Below are positions 42,466 through 54,833 of a stretch of DNA of 64,000 nt, piece after piece. Each line of letters opens with the position of its first letter. The first letter of the stretch is position 1. The DNA is taken from positions 562,821-626,820 of the forward strand of contig WBMV01000441.1 in the NCBI GenBank assembly GCA_013396655.1, given 5' to 3'. The translations under genes were made by a program, and so were the position numbers. The stretch comes from Campylorhamphus procurvoides (Eukaryota > Chordata > Aves > Passeriformes > Dendrocolaptidae). Under the pieces are notes generated by a model, which saw only the letters and a program-made list of their open reading frames with translations, made no database searches and was not told the DNA's origin.

Positions 42466-45400
42466 TCCCCAGAGCAGGGCCCTTTCACCTGGAATCTGAA
42501 TCTTGCTATGACAGATAGTAGCTTTTCTCCCTACACACACAGTATCAGGTATCTGGTTGGTTGTTTTTTTTTAAAAAAGAAAAAGTTTCAGAAGTCATAA
42601 GCACAAAATGAATTCCTTAGCCTGCTTTACATCTATCAAAAAGCCATCAGGTTCCCCTAATTCTGTTTAAACTCTCATCACTTCTATTGGCTATATAATG
42701 AGGTGATGATTTTCAAAAAGAAAACTGTACAACACAGGTTGCTCTCTCAAGACTGTTCAGTTAATTAAAATGGCACCAATCTAGAAAAAACACCTGTATA
42801 GATTTCATCCAAATAAAAAAAAATCTCAATAAAGAAGAAAATCATGATACAATGTATGCAAATGTATACCTTCCAATAAATCATACAGACTAGTTCTATG
42901 CCAGTTTTTCCTATCTAAAATTAAATGGGGTTCAGTGTGGAATAGGTGCTCTCTCCTCTTAATATGTCCTTAAAATACATACAACATCACACACATGTAT
43001 ACAAGGCTAAATACAGGGGAAAGACTGTAGTTTGATGCCTCTAACCCATACAGAACAGTACTTGGAAGCATCCCTCCTGGCTCCTTTGAACTGAATCTAT
43101 AAATGCACATCTTAAAAAACAAGAGATGAAAATTGGAGGATTTCACTTATGGCACATTCAGGATTTGAGCTTACTTATTTCCTTTAAACTGGAACAATTG
43201 TGATACTGACAATTACTGACATTGAGCATTTACTGGTTTTTAAATAGGACAGTAAATTATCTGAAAACAGCACAAACTCGCTAATCCCAGTTCCAACACA
43301 GAGAACACCATTTAGAAGTACTTTGAAATGGGGACAGCTTAATTGTTCAATGTCTAAGTTAGGCAATGACTTGGTCTGTGTCAACTTTCCACAGTGCTTT
43401 ACTGCATGTAGCTGTCAGACAAGAACTGTCCAGTAAAACCACACAAAATAAAGGAAAAAATAAATTTTAAAAGACTCAACACCATGAATTGCATTGCATT
43501 TGAGACTTGAGGCAAAAACAGGGAGAGCTTAACTAGAATTCAAATGGAAGTTGGAGAAAAGAAATAATGGTATGCTAAAAGCTTCCAGGAAAAGAGGACA
43601 AAACCATCCTTAGATAAACCTGTCAGGTTGGACTGTTTAAAACAAAGTATCTCATCATTTTCACCAGGTTCATACGACTCCTTTGCAGCAATGTGCTTCA
43701 GAAACCACCACCAAGAAGTCTGCCTACATGTCCAGGAAACATGAGCTTTCACCATGTAAAATGATACACTCTGGTGGCACAAAACCCTCCGTACATCATG
43801 TACATCTCAACTGCACTGACCTAGCTCAATAATATCCATGATGTTCCAGTACAAAAGAGGGCTGATTACACAACGTACTGTCAAAGTGGCCCAAAATCTT
43901 CAGGCAAAGACTAATAGCAGTACAAGCTAGCAGAAAGCTAGACAGAGGCAGGAGGAAGATCATTCATTGCAAGCACAGATGTGACACAGGAGTGATCTTA
44001 CAAACCACTTCCTTATACAGATGAAAGAAAATACTATTTTGCCTAAACCTATTATAAGTGCAAGTCTCCCCAACAGCTTAAAGTAGGTGTAATTACCTAT
44101 TGCTTTTCTTAATCTGACCATTTTTATAAGATTTCCTTTTAATGTAAAACTAAATGCTGAAATGATATTGCATTGTGGTAGAGTCATTTGTATATCAAAG
44201 ACAGACAATGAACTTCAGTCCTCTGATAAAGAGCAAGTAGGAGTTAAGCTCTCAGATGCAGCATATTAACAAAGACACAGGGAGGAAAATAGTCTATTTA
44301 GTTCAGTGTAGAAACAGAGAGAATGGATTACTTTGACCTATACAAGGAGTAACCTAGACACCATTAGTGTAGTAAGTTATCCAGGGTTCCTACATTTGTC
44401 ATGTTTTATCCATAAAAGCACTCCCAAGCAGTCAGGTGCATGAACATGAGCTGAGATGGTCTTCTGTGTGAACATCTACTAAGAGATGTGAACTCAAAAT
44501 AATGCAGGGCAATAACAGCCCTGCACACTCAGACACATTCAGGAAAGCAGCAATGGGTGACGCACATGCTGCTCTCCTAAAACCGAGAACTTGAGACAGC
44601 CCTTCTACACTCTCTTACCTTCGTTGCCCAGGCCCATGAAACCGCAGATCTCATCTCCCCTACACTTGGAAACAGTTTCAGCAGGAGTAAATCATGTCAT
44701 GCTCTCAGAGCCTGGTGGTCTTCTGGCCTGAAAATTACACCAACTGAAGTGTGAAATTGGTGTCCCTCTCTTAAATATGCTCTGAACCCATTAGGGTGCA
44801 GTGGATGGGCATGGTCTCTCTCCTTTCTTAACAAGGAAGTCCTCCCCCTCTGAAAAGGCATGCTAAACTGACAGATTTTCATGCATCCTCCTCTTTCTTT
44901 TCATTTAGCAATAACTGAGCCTACCAGCCATAGTACATAAATCTGCTCGCACACCTCACACTGAACGATGCCTAAACTGTGCTATGAATCCTGCTCCTGC
45001 ATATACCCAGCTACAAGTCTAAAAACTGTTGGCGGGTCTGTTTGCCTGCACTTCCTTGGGAAGAAAGAACAATCCAGCAAGATAATTGTTATTCAGAATT
45101 TAAAGTGAACTACTATTTGTAGCGACAACTCTAGTCTGTAATTGCACATACTGAATAAAATTTATACATATTAGGAAAAACGACGATTGAATACTTCTTT
45201 TCAGACAACAAAGAAAAACTCTGGGAAACACTCATTAGTTCAAAAACCTTCTTTTCAAATAAGAGGCTTTTCTGAAAACTACAGCAAGAGAATTTTGATA
45301 AAAGAAAAAAAGAACAAGTTCACATCTCCAAAACATGATCCACATATACTCACTGGCAGGCCAAACCTCTGATCTGCCTGACAAGAACAATTTTTAATAA

Positions 45401-46174
45401 CATGGAGAACTGAAGAGGGAAGACGTGGAGCAGCTACATCAATTACAGAATATTAAAAACAGCTTCCATAGGGAAATAGATGGATATTTAGTTTCCACAG
45501 CCTCATGATTTCCTCACAGTTCTTCATACTGTACAGAAGTCAAGTGGGTGGTAGGAATCTACTTCATGCCCCACTCACCCACAACCAATCTGCCTCAGTG
45601 AAGAGCTGCACACACTGTACAGGCACTGCTGTGCTTTATGGACAATCCAACACTAATGTGAGCTATTGGACCAAGGAGGCTGCCTCTCATCCGTGTCCCT
45701 GATGTGAACTTTTATGTTCCATTTATGTAGTTTTGGACAACAACAACAAGTGGCTGTGGTGCAAGGAAGGCTGAGAGCCCCTGCTGCTGCTTGGGCAACA
45801 AGGCTTTGTAAAGTGCATACCCATATACTCAGCCTGATAATAGCAGCCAGTGCTAAAATCTGCTACTGTAAGGCAATACTTCATCTTAACAACGGAGAGG
45901 GAGAATAAAAAAGAAAAGAGAAAAGCATCACACTTCTAAAAGTCAAGTAATTCATAAGCATTGCCATACTGTTACCTGGGACTTTTGATGCAGTTTTTGC
46001 CTCACAGGATGTACCTGATAAGCTTGAGGCTCTTAAATAGTTCTGTCCACTCTCAGACAATGTTAACGCAGTGGAAGGAAAAAAATTGAAAAAAAAAATC
46101 TCTAATCTTCATTTTCTCCAGGTCATGTGACTCATGTAAGCAAAAAAGACCTCAGAGCCCCAAGATATACGTAC

Positions 46175-46519
46175 CATTTCCTTGAATGCACTTTCTATGG
46201 CCCCAATAACCAGGCACTCATGTGGGATCTTCTTCTCAGTGAAGAAGCGTGTTGGAGGGGTGCTGGGAGAGCCTGGGGCCCCCACACCGCCCCGCAAGGA
46301 GGCCGCCCTTGTCAGTGTCCTGCTGTTGGTGGCCGGGTTGTCAGGCTCCTCTCCCAGGCAGGTGGGCGGGAGGACAGCTGTGTTCCTCAGGATGTCTACA
46401 ATCTCCTGCAGCTGCTCCAGGATATGGTGCTGTAGGAGTTTGGAAGCAACCACAGCTGCCCCTGACCCAGCATGTCCATCAAACAGAGACCAATAGTACA
46501 GATTGATCCCATCTGTGTC
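46175..46519 (-). CDS. PPM1H: PPM1H coding exon 3 (catalytic DGH motif and flap segment)
   Basis: This is the largest coding exon here: 345 bp, exactly 115 codons, phase 0 at both ends. The acceptor has a long pyrimidine tract with a run of eight C and ends ctccag; the donor is ATG|gtacgt. It opens DTDGINLYYW and then WSLFDGHAGSG, the PP2C metal-binding motif. Its Asp and His correspond to human Asp151 and His153. A helical part (LLQHHILEQLQEIVDIL) follows, then PPTCLGEEP, TLTRAASLRGGVG (Ser matching human Ser211), a Gly/Pro/Ser linker (APGSPSTPPTRFF) and KKIPHECLVIGAIESAFKEM. The middle part is the PPM1H/J/M-type insertion, described in human PPM1H as a flap that helps select Rab substrates. 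The exon is GC-rich, so it casts several antisense open frames. Confidence 0.97.
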
Positions 46520-47536
46520 CTGGAGAAACAGGGGGGGAAGAAAGGGAAGGAAGATGTAGTAACTGTTACACAGCTGTGAGTAAAGTTCAAGCATATTCTT
46601 AACCAGTGCATCAACAGCAGTCATCTACATAGCAGAGAGCTCCTCCAGGAGGAGGAATTCAGTGCACTCTTCCTTTTATTAATAAAATGCTGAGATAAGG
46701 GAGCGCTGCCCTAAAGTATTGGATTACTTACCATAGTAAGGATCATACAGGAAACATCCTAGAATGTTGGAAAAAACAACACGTGTACACATTTCCAAAT
46801 TCAGCTCCTCAGCCAGACTCACCCACTTACGCAGCCTGATAAATTCACAAAAACCCTGTTGAGGAACTTCCCCCTGAAGGCAGGGCTGGCGGTGGTATTA
46901 GCTTGCTTTGGGCTTAGAATCCCTCTGAGTTCATAGAACAGTTGGCTGTGAAATTCTTCTAAAGTCATTTTTAATGGTTAACAGGATTAGCAACTAAAAA
47001 CCTGCTTGTATAAATAGACTGCTATTCAAGCAAAATGTGAAAGTATTTTGCTAACAGAAACAAGTATCCCAAAATTAAAGTATTTCTGCTGAAAACTGAG
47101 ACTATTCATTCATAATGACAACACTGTGCCTCCTGGAATCTGTAGATCAAACTATCGTTCTTCTCTCAGGGTTTGGCTCCCTGGCCAAATACATGTCATG
47201 ATGCCCCATGGATAATGCTTCCATGGTTTAAGTCCTCATGTCATTTAGAGGTGCTATACTCCTCTGGAAAAGTGCTACCTTTGGGGGAAAAAAAACAAAG
47301 GCATTACTCCCCTGATCAAAATGAAAATATTTTACTTTCCACCCAAAGGAAGAAAATATTTTGTCATTGTTCTCCCCCTGCTCCAAAACTGTAACAGAAG
47401 CTTAGAATTAAGAACAAGTTCACACACACACACCCTGCCCCAGTTTTCTTAAGTTCTCCAAAGCAAGCCCACACTAAAGTCTGTTACAGCTTTTCAGAAG
47501 GTAAAAGAGACTTATTAACACGTTACTTTTTAACAA

Positions 47537-47562
47537 TTTACTCTCATTATTATGAGAGTAAA
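47537..47562. repeat. Inverted repeat, 11-bp stem and 4-base loop
   Basis: The arm TTTACTCTCAT (47537-47547) is the exact reverse complement of 47552-47562, with loop TATT. It sits in intron 2. The stem is short for a microRNA precursor. Confidence 0.85.
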
Positions 47563-48217
47563 CAACACTGGATATCTCCTGCACTGAACAAGCCTCATGT
47601 GAGCTTAGGACTCAAAGAAAGGAGACAGGGGACACTAAAACAGACACACAATAGCCCTTGATGAAAACTGAAACTGAAATGTTATCACTTATTTCCTCTA
47701 AGTCAATGGGCAGCACAAATTTGGACAGAGAAGTTCACGTGGGCATGAGCTGTATTCTCAGCTGTCACATACATGGCCATATCAACTATGGTGGTTCACT
47801 GATCTTGTCCATTTTGGACTAGTAGTTCTTGAACAAAGCGGGGTTTTCTACTAGTTCAGCTAAGTTCAGGCATCGACACTGCACACCTCCAAGACAGCTC
47901 TCTAAATTGTCCTTATATTGGGCAGACAGAGAATAAAACCTTGCTTTTTCAGACTATGCTCATTTCATTCCGAAGTAGATTTATTTCTCCCTGGCAATGG
48001 CAGAAGCACCTGAGATAACTGCAGAGTCTGTATTATAAGCAGTCAGGGGAGATGCCTACTGTAACACTGCTCTCATACAGACATTCTGTGTGAGATGCTC
48101 TAGGGCCTCAACTTCAGTTGGGATCTGTAGGTATTACTGTGATCTAAATATTAGTCTTCAAAAACTTCTGTACATTCCCACAAAGCTTCATTTACCTTTG
48201 AACTAGCAAAGAGGAAA

Positions 48218-48240
48218 ACCACTGATAACCTATCAGTGGT
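48218..48240. repeat. Inverted repeat, 10-bp stem and 3-base loop
   Basis: The arm ACCACTGATA (48218-48227) pairs exactly with TATCAGTGGT (48231-48240) across loop ACC, in intron 2. Confidence 0.85.
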
Positions 48241-48958
48241 CTAAAAAGGAAAAGAACCCAACTCTGAGAATAAAAACAGCCCATCTATTTGAAAGAAATT
48301 AATTCCCCAAAACCATACCAATTCCATCAGAATTAAATATATGGTGCAATTAAAGCAGTGACTCAGAGAATGAACAAGGGCCAGCAGTTGGGCACACAGA
48401 TAAGACAAAATGCATGAAAAGGTCTTTGCTTTTCCTGGCACAGCTGTAGTCACCAAGCGATTACCTATTTTGGTGTGCATATGCATGGCTGTCCTCTCTC
48501 TTTTACATTTGGGAGCTGAAACTTCTTCCCAAAAAGAACTGACATTCTGCAAACTCAGAGAACAAGACATCTCTTTTTACTAGTATTGGCAGTATTCTGT
48601 CAAAAGCAGTCTTTCAAACACCAATCTCCATTTGTTCTTTTAACTGGACATAGCCTTCAAATAGGAGTGTGATCTGTCACCACAGTGATTTATATTAGAT
48701 TTTCATTCAAAAGATTCTGATTTAACAGCAAGCTGAATAGCTACCAGAGACATGAAGAGAACACAGATCCTTCACTGCACTGACCTTACAATTCATTTCC
48801 AGAATGTACTAGAAAATGTAATAAGCTTCAGGCTCCTCAACTGCTGACCTAGCTTTCAGGAAGGCTCAGCAATCTCCTGGGTTTTGCAATTGTAAAATAT
48901 AATCAAGACATGTAAAGTTTTGGGTCAAGCAACAGGTAAGAAATCATAAAAGAAAATG

Positions 48959-48990
48959 CATATATATTCATATATATATACACACACATA
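48959..48990. repeat. (TA)n(CA)n microsatellite
   Basis: An imperfect TA run passes directly into a short CA run in intron 2. It is probably length-polymorphic. Confidence 0.75.
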
Positions 48991-51900
48991 ATTGGAGCTC
49001 AAGTATAGGAAGAAAAAAAACCCCAGAAAACCTTAGAAATATTAGTGATCGCTCTGGGATGAGCTTTTCAGGTAAATGAGACAGCAGTTCCACCTTTGAA
49101 CCTTCATATTTTTGTTATGAAGCTAATTCCAGAGGCAAATAAAATCATGTTGCCTTTAAAGATTTATTCTGACAACTACTAGCTACCCTGAACATTACTG
49201 TTACAGATATGAACTACACTCACAAAATGCATCAGAGCACACCTTTAGCTCTCATAAAATTTGAACTGGGCCAGCAACTGCCACCCCAATCCTGAGAGAA
49301 AAACCTCCTTGTGTTAATGCTGGTATATACAGCTGCCTGTGGTAGGCTTGTGTCACACAAAACACATACAGTGTTCCATCACTGTGGCAAAGACCACTGC
49401 AGATTTAATAATTATGTATCCTTACATTACAATGACAACTAATAATGGATCACATTAAGTCCTGTAGCCTGTCACTATGACAATATCCTGGCACTGGGTT
49501 CCCTTTTCACTTGCTGATGGTTTTCAGTACTCATCATCGAGGTATTCCATAGTTAAAGGCATTTAAAATTAGTATCAGTGAAAAAGCTGTGCAATTTAAC
49601 ATGAATGCTCTTGAATAGAGACAGACAGCAAATATGATTAACCAAGCAGCAGTGGAGTGGAAGCAGAGAGAGGGAAGCAGAGAGAATTAACTCAGGGTTG
49701 AATTTGCAGTCTTTCCTTCACTGCTCTGCTCAGTTTATTAACCACCCTTTCAAGAGGAAAAACATGTTTATGCTATTTAACAGGCTTCCTTGGACCTATG
49801 TGTGTTAGAGTTAAAGAAATGTTCATTTCACCTCTGCATTTCTGGCCTATCACCTCCTCCTTCCCATTCCTGGAAGCCCTCCAGGGTCCACCCACAGAGT
49901 CAAGGCCATCATAGCAGCACCCAACTTGTGCAGACAACACATGGATCTCTGACTGCTTTATGCTGCCTTGCCAAAGTGCAGGGCTGGATTGATGGGGATA
50001 GCATCGAAAATCTCAGATGCAGCTGTCATTTAAGTTTCACAGACTTCCCAAAATGTAGGATAAAACAAAGATGGCATGTGGCCTTCTCAAATCTTCTGTG
50101 GACAAGAAGAAAAATCTGAGGATGATGAAAAGGGTTTTGTTAAATGAAGAGGCAGTTTAAGTTATAACGCATGTTTCCCTCATGCTCCACACTTATGAAA
50201 ACTAAACAAGAACGAAATAAATCTTTTCTTTCAATAAACTGCTTCCCTTACTCCTTCCTCTTCAGTATTTCTGTAAGGTGCTTCACCACACAGAGACAAT
50301 TTCAGATTGTGTGTTATAGTGAGATTCCCCTCTAAGGCATTTATAGTATTCAGCCTCTGACTTTCTTACTAAATACTTACTCAGACAACATTTTATCGTT
50401 CACTATAGTGTTGCAAGTTCTACATCCTAATATGACATATTATAGGAACAAGTGCCTTTTATTTTTTCCTTTTAGATACATTCAACCAACAAAAGATGTA
50501 GCAAGGAAAAAATCCTACTAATTGCTAATGTAAGACTGCCCTCTAGTTGAAAACTTTCTTAAGAAATGTGCTGGTCATTTTGGGAAAATACATTACAAAT
50601 TTAAATTCACAGGCTGTGGTCTAATAACATTGTAGAATAGGTTTTACACACCTAAATAAGGAGTGCTATAGTGCTCATTCCAGTACCATGTAGACTACAG
50701 AAGTAAACTTATAGATAAGAAGAAAACATATAAAGAACAATATAATAAGTAACTAGAATAGAATAGTATACTATATTATATGAATCAGCTGGCTTCTGAC
50801 TTCAGACTTTATGCTAATTTCTGGTCAAAATACATCAGAAATAGAAACAAGAACAGAAGATTTGAAATAAGAATATTTCTTTCAAGAAACTTGAAATTGA
50901 GTGATTGTTTATTCCAAAATCAAAAAGATACAGAATCAAAGTAAGAAATACACTAGTGAAGAGAAGAAGAAAAATCAGAAAATTCCATGAGATACTTCTC
51001 ATAAACACTGGATAACTAGATATTTAATTAGGATGACATAAAATTTCAAATGAATAAAAAGAACAGCTTTCAAAAACATGCAGTTTATTACCCTACCATT
51101 ACAATACTGTAACAGCATGACAACTGTAACAAAGGGTGACATCAAGGCTTGTGAAGATGCCTTTCCAATAATGAAATAGTCTTAGGTCCCTGTATTTTTA
51201 ATAATGTTTGGAAAAAAGTTCCTTCTAAGGAAGATGACTGACCATGCAGCGCATGCCTTTTGCTTCTGAGAAGATTTTGATATTGGAAGTTAATTGGGCT
51301 TTGTGAAACAATGCTACAAAGCTTTTTATGTCCCATGAACACCCCTAAAATATGAAAACACATGCAAATTACACACACCATACACACACAGGTACATTCA
51401 CCCACATCCGAGATGCAGAGGCCCCTGACCAGGTATGTCACATGGTAGGTCTGGAACTTAAATGTGATGTGAGACCAAATCCAGTGCCTCTGCACCGCAT
51501 CAAGCTGTGTCTACCCAGGCCAGTGTGTGCACAGGGATCTTTGCAGTGTGCCTGTATGCACAGCACAGCAACTCCCTTTGTGTCAAACAAACCCAGCACC
51601 TGGACGAAGGACACTATTGCTTATCTTGATGTGTTTCATATACACAAACAAGTACTGTAGCAAAATGTTTGCTTCATAAAACATAATTGATGCATACAAA
51701 AATTAATTACGCTCCTGGAACCCAGCACCTGCATGAGCCAACAGCAGACAGTTGCATGGACTTTCTGAGAAAGACTTTTTAAAACACAGACTATTAAAAG
51801 AAATTCTGTTTTGCTTTGCATGACTGTATATAGAACTCATAGTCCTGTCAAGTTCCAGGCACAATTCTTTATCCAGGAGTGCACAAATATATACTTGAAA

Positions 51901-52885
51901 ATAGAAATCATGACTGTCTGAATACGATGAGGAAGATCAGCACACAGGAATTGGAACACTGTTTTAAAGAAAGATTTGAAAGAGGTAAGAACAGGGCACT
52001 TTGGAAACCCTGAGAATGTGTCGGTTTGAAAATGTTGCAGCAATAAAGAAATATGAAACAGGAGGAGCAATAGGTGGGGAAGGACACAGTACAAGAGGAA
52101 TGCTTGTTGCTCAGGACAGCAATGAACCCCGCAACCATCAGGTGTACCAAGCCATGGGGTTTTGGGAGAGAGACTAAAGCAGACTGCTAATCACCACCTG
52201 ATTTAAAACAGACACACACATACATACAAAAAACCCTCTGCTCACCAAAAAAGGTTACTTACAGTCCACTGAAAAACTAATTATCACTTAGGGACAGCCT
52301 GTATTCTCCAGCAGGAGGAATACTACGTAACCACATTGTCCAATTCCAACATTCAAACAGGGCATTTAGCGTTACATGGTGAAATACTGGAATTGGACAC
52401 ACACTATCAGTCGCTTCTAGAGGCTGAGTTCATGCTTAAAGAATAAATTAGCCAGTCAGGAAACAAGAATGATGAAGAATAGCAGATGATTGCCAGTAGA
52501 CAAGAGCATGACATACGTCACACTTCACGCAAACGAGAAGCCGTTGTCTGTAAAAATCACTGAATGTTTTGTGATCTTACCCTACCTGTATAATAGCAAA
52601 GATTCTCCTGCTTTAGTAGTTCATAAAATCAGAGAAAGCAGGTATCTGACACTGGCTGAAGATGTAATTTAATCTACAGCGGCTTAGGTATAAGATACAT
52701 TTTAACAGCCTATATGATTCATATGGGTCTTTATCTGAGTACTGTGTAGTTTCAATCCAAACAGTTGCTAATGCAGTGTCCACAGAGCTCCAAGCAGTAC
52801 AAATATACCTACAAGACAGTGCAGAAACTCAGAAAGAACAGATTGGGTTTGACCTCCAGTGGCACCATGAGGCATCCATGTATAT

Positions 52886-53275
52886 TAGAGAACCATTGAA
52901 TGATTTGGGTTGAAAAAGACCTTAAAGATCATCTAGTTCCAACACCTATGCCATGGGCAGGGACACCTTCCTCTAGACCAGGTTGCTCAAAACCCCATCC
53001 AACCTGGGCAAACTTCTCTGGGCAACCCATTCCAGTTACCCTCAGAATAAAGAATTTCTTCCACATACCTAACACAAACACTGTCAGTTTGAAGCCATTA
53101 CCCCTTATCCTTTCACTACAGACCCTTGTAAAAAGTCCCTCTCTAGCTCTCTTTAGGTACTGAAAGGCTGCTCTAAGGCCCCCCTGAAGGCTTTCCTTCT
53201 CCAAACAGAACAAACCCAGCTCTCATCCTGTCTGCACACGGGACATGCTCCTGCCCTCTGATCATCTTCAAATTT
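52886..53275 (-). mobile_element. CR1 LINE 3' fragment
   Basis: This is a second CR1 copy, also on the minus strand. The CR1 3' UTR is recognisable from the ccttaaagatcatctagttcc region through the ctctgatcatctt region. Its 3' end is at about 52886, close to an ATTCAATGGTTCTCT remnant of the terminal repeat. It is more diverged and shorter than the copy at 41.9 kb. No coding part is preserved. Confidence 0.9.
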
Positions 53276-53571
53276 TTGAATATTGTATTTCAGAAATGAA
53301 ACCAAAAGGAAAATCCAAGGAGAATCCCCTTGCTCTTCTTTAAACTAAAATATCTTGAATGCAAAGAGCATTATTCAATGCAAAAAAAAAATCAAAAATC
53401 AAGTAATAGAACTTAGAAAAATATACTGTTCTGTATTTAAACAGAAATAACTAATAAGAGGTAACTGAAAAGATATGAAATATTCAGTAATCATCTTTTA
53501 GTGCTACATTGCCACATCCTTCTATATTTATTTTGTACCTCTCCACTGACAAGATACAGAAGTCTGCTTAC

Positions 53572-53740
53572 TGAATTGTCTTTCAGCTGGAGACCTTCTC
53601 CATTGGGCAGAGATGACCTCCGTTTTGTTGAAGAGTTCTTGTTTGGTGTAGAATTACTGCCTCCAGCTTTCTTCTTGACAAAGAGAACTTCACAGCTGGC
53701 TTGATCTTCATTGTGCGTGCTCTTCCCAGCATTTATTACC
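53572..53740 (-). CDS. PPM1H: PPM1H coding exon 2 (start of PP2C domain, basic/Ser-rich linker)
   Basis: This 169-bp exon begins with one base that completes a Glu codon, followed by 56 codons. It starts VINAGKSTHNEDQ, the first conserved PP2C block, and ends GLQLKDNS. The acceptor is a T-rich tract ending in cttag and the donor is TCA|gtaagc. The Lys in NAGKST corresponds to human Lys88, reported to contact the substrate phosphothreonine of Rab. After it comes a polar stretch with KKK, several Ser/Thr/Asn and RRSSLPNG. The second Ser of RRSS corresponds to human Ser124, a reported phosphosite. Compared with the human protein as I remember it, there is one extra residue (Thr in NSSTKRR). The frame continues into intron 1 upstream, but that part is not coding because the acceptor and the homology start coincide at 53740. 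Confidence 0.95.
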
Positions 53741-53872
53741 CTAAGAAAACACAAAACAAAACAGAAAACAATGCCCAAGTTAGCAAAGCACAGAAGCCTC
53801 CATCTGTATCTCATGTGTGACTCAAGATGTACAGAACCAGAGTCCAGCGGTATTGCAAATACTGACTGACTT

Positions 53873-53905
53873 ACACATATACATACACACACATATGCAT
53901 GCTTG
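53873..53905. repeat. CA/TA-rich microsatellite near exon 2
   Basis: An imperfect run of ACACATA units lies about 130 bp from the exon 2 acceptor, in intron 1. Confidence 0.6.
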
Positions 53906-54463
53906 CTTATTTTCATACACCTACCCATGACAAAAGAAGCATTTTTCACAATACTATATGAATAAGAACCAATTATATCATGAGCATATTTTACCTTTAG
54001 GCATAACATAATTTTCTTTAAAGGGACTATTTTATGGTCAAAGTTGATAACATGCATGACTCCCAGTAGAAACATGAGTTCCCCAGTTGCTTTTCTACCT
54101 GCCAGCCCCTCTGCTATGAATAATGAATCTGTTGGCTTGAGTGTGCATTCTGTCAAGTTCCACGTCTTGCACAAACAAAATACCTGTTATAAATCTACAA
54201 AGCTGTTACTGCTAAAGGCAGTCTCTTCTAATGGCGTTTATTAGAAATGCTATGACAGAAATACAAAGGAAAGACTTTGCTTTATATTCTGACAGCCTAG
54301 TCAAGCTTGCTTGTATCACAGCAACACAGCAATACATACTAAATACAACCCTCTAGCACTGCATAACAACCACTTCCAGAAAGCCCACCTCAAACTATCT
54401 GTCCCACCTGCAGTGTAGTAGAGAGCAGAAGATTTGCACTAAGACCTGCAGGCATACAGAAAT

Positions 54464-54469
54464 GAGCAC
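54464..54469 (+). repeat. Target-site duplication, left copy (GAGCAC)
   Basis: This six-base repeat directly abuts the first base of the LTR. An identical copy abuts its last base. Confidence 0.9.
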
Positions 54470-54833
54470 TGTTGGGAACCAGCTGGCCCTGTAAAATTTC
54501 CTGTGAGAAAGAAAGGGAGTTTTGGCCTTGTGGGAACCTACTATCTCTGTAGATTTCTCATGCGGGAGTTGGCCTTGGCTGAGGCCTTGTGTGCTCGTTA
54601 GGATGAACACCTGCAGGAGCTATGAGAACCGACAGTTTCAGTACAGAGAACGCAGCCTGTAACATGTAGCCGATGAGTGATTGTTATGCGTGTGTTGCAC
54701 CAATAGATTTAATGCACGTATTGTCAGAAAGACTATAATTATAGAAGTTTCTTTAATAAAGTGGAGTTTTGCTGTAATCCATATTGGATGGTCTGCATTT
54801 CTTCGCAAGCCCTGGCCCTCCGATTTTTTTACA
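54470..54833 (+). mobile_element. Solo LTR of an avian endogenous retrovirus
   Basis: This 364-bp element starts TGTTGGGAA and ends TTTACA, so it has the TG...CA ends of a retroviral LTR. It is flanked by a perfect 6-bp direct repeat, GAGCAC, at 54464-54469 and 54834-54839. A polyadenylation signal AATAAA at 54755-54760, followed by a T/G-rich stretch, sets the plus orientation; an AT-rich TATA-like stretch lies about 30 bases upstream. There is no internal retroviral sequence, which indicates recombination between two LTRs. A 6-bp duplication suits ERVK- or alpharetrovirus-like elements, but family assignment is inference. It lies antisense to PPM1H. Confidence 0.9.

Larger units (their letters stand above)
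38940..46174 (-). other. PPM1H: PPM1H intron 3
   Basis: This intron is 7235 bp, phase 0, with donor gtacgt and acceptor ccacag. It is compositionally the odd intron of the window. A CpG-rich block of about 430 bp near 41.4-41.8 kb carries a G-rich tandem array and an unresolved base, with a CR1 3' end about 90 bp away. The rest is AT-rich and holds nothing I recognise. Confidence 0.92.
46520..53571 (-). other. PPM1H: PPM1H intron 2
   Basis: This intron is 7052 bp, phase 0, with donor gtaagc and acceptor ctccag. It contains a CR1 3' fragment close to the donor side (52886-53275), two compact hairpins (47537-47562 and 48218-48240) and a TA/CA dinucleotide tract near 48.97 kb. Nothing else is identifiable in it. 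Confidence 0.92.

Noticed and set aside
46127..46506. Plus-strand open frames of 85-104 codons over exon 3
   Set aside because: They are antisense shadows of the GC-rich exon 3, which has clear PP2C motifs on the minus strand.
47537..47562. Hairpin as a microRNA gene
   Set aside because: The stem is only 11 bp, well short of a microRNA precursor, and the flanks do not extend the pairing.
53741..54174. Upstream extension of the exon 2 open frame (227 codons in all)
   Set aside because: The homology starts exactly at a T-rich tract plus cttag acceptor at 53740. The sequence upstream is intron with a CA/TA microsatellite.
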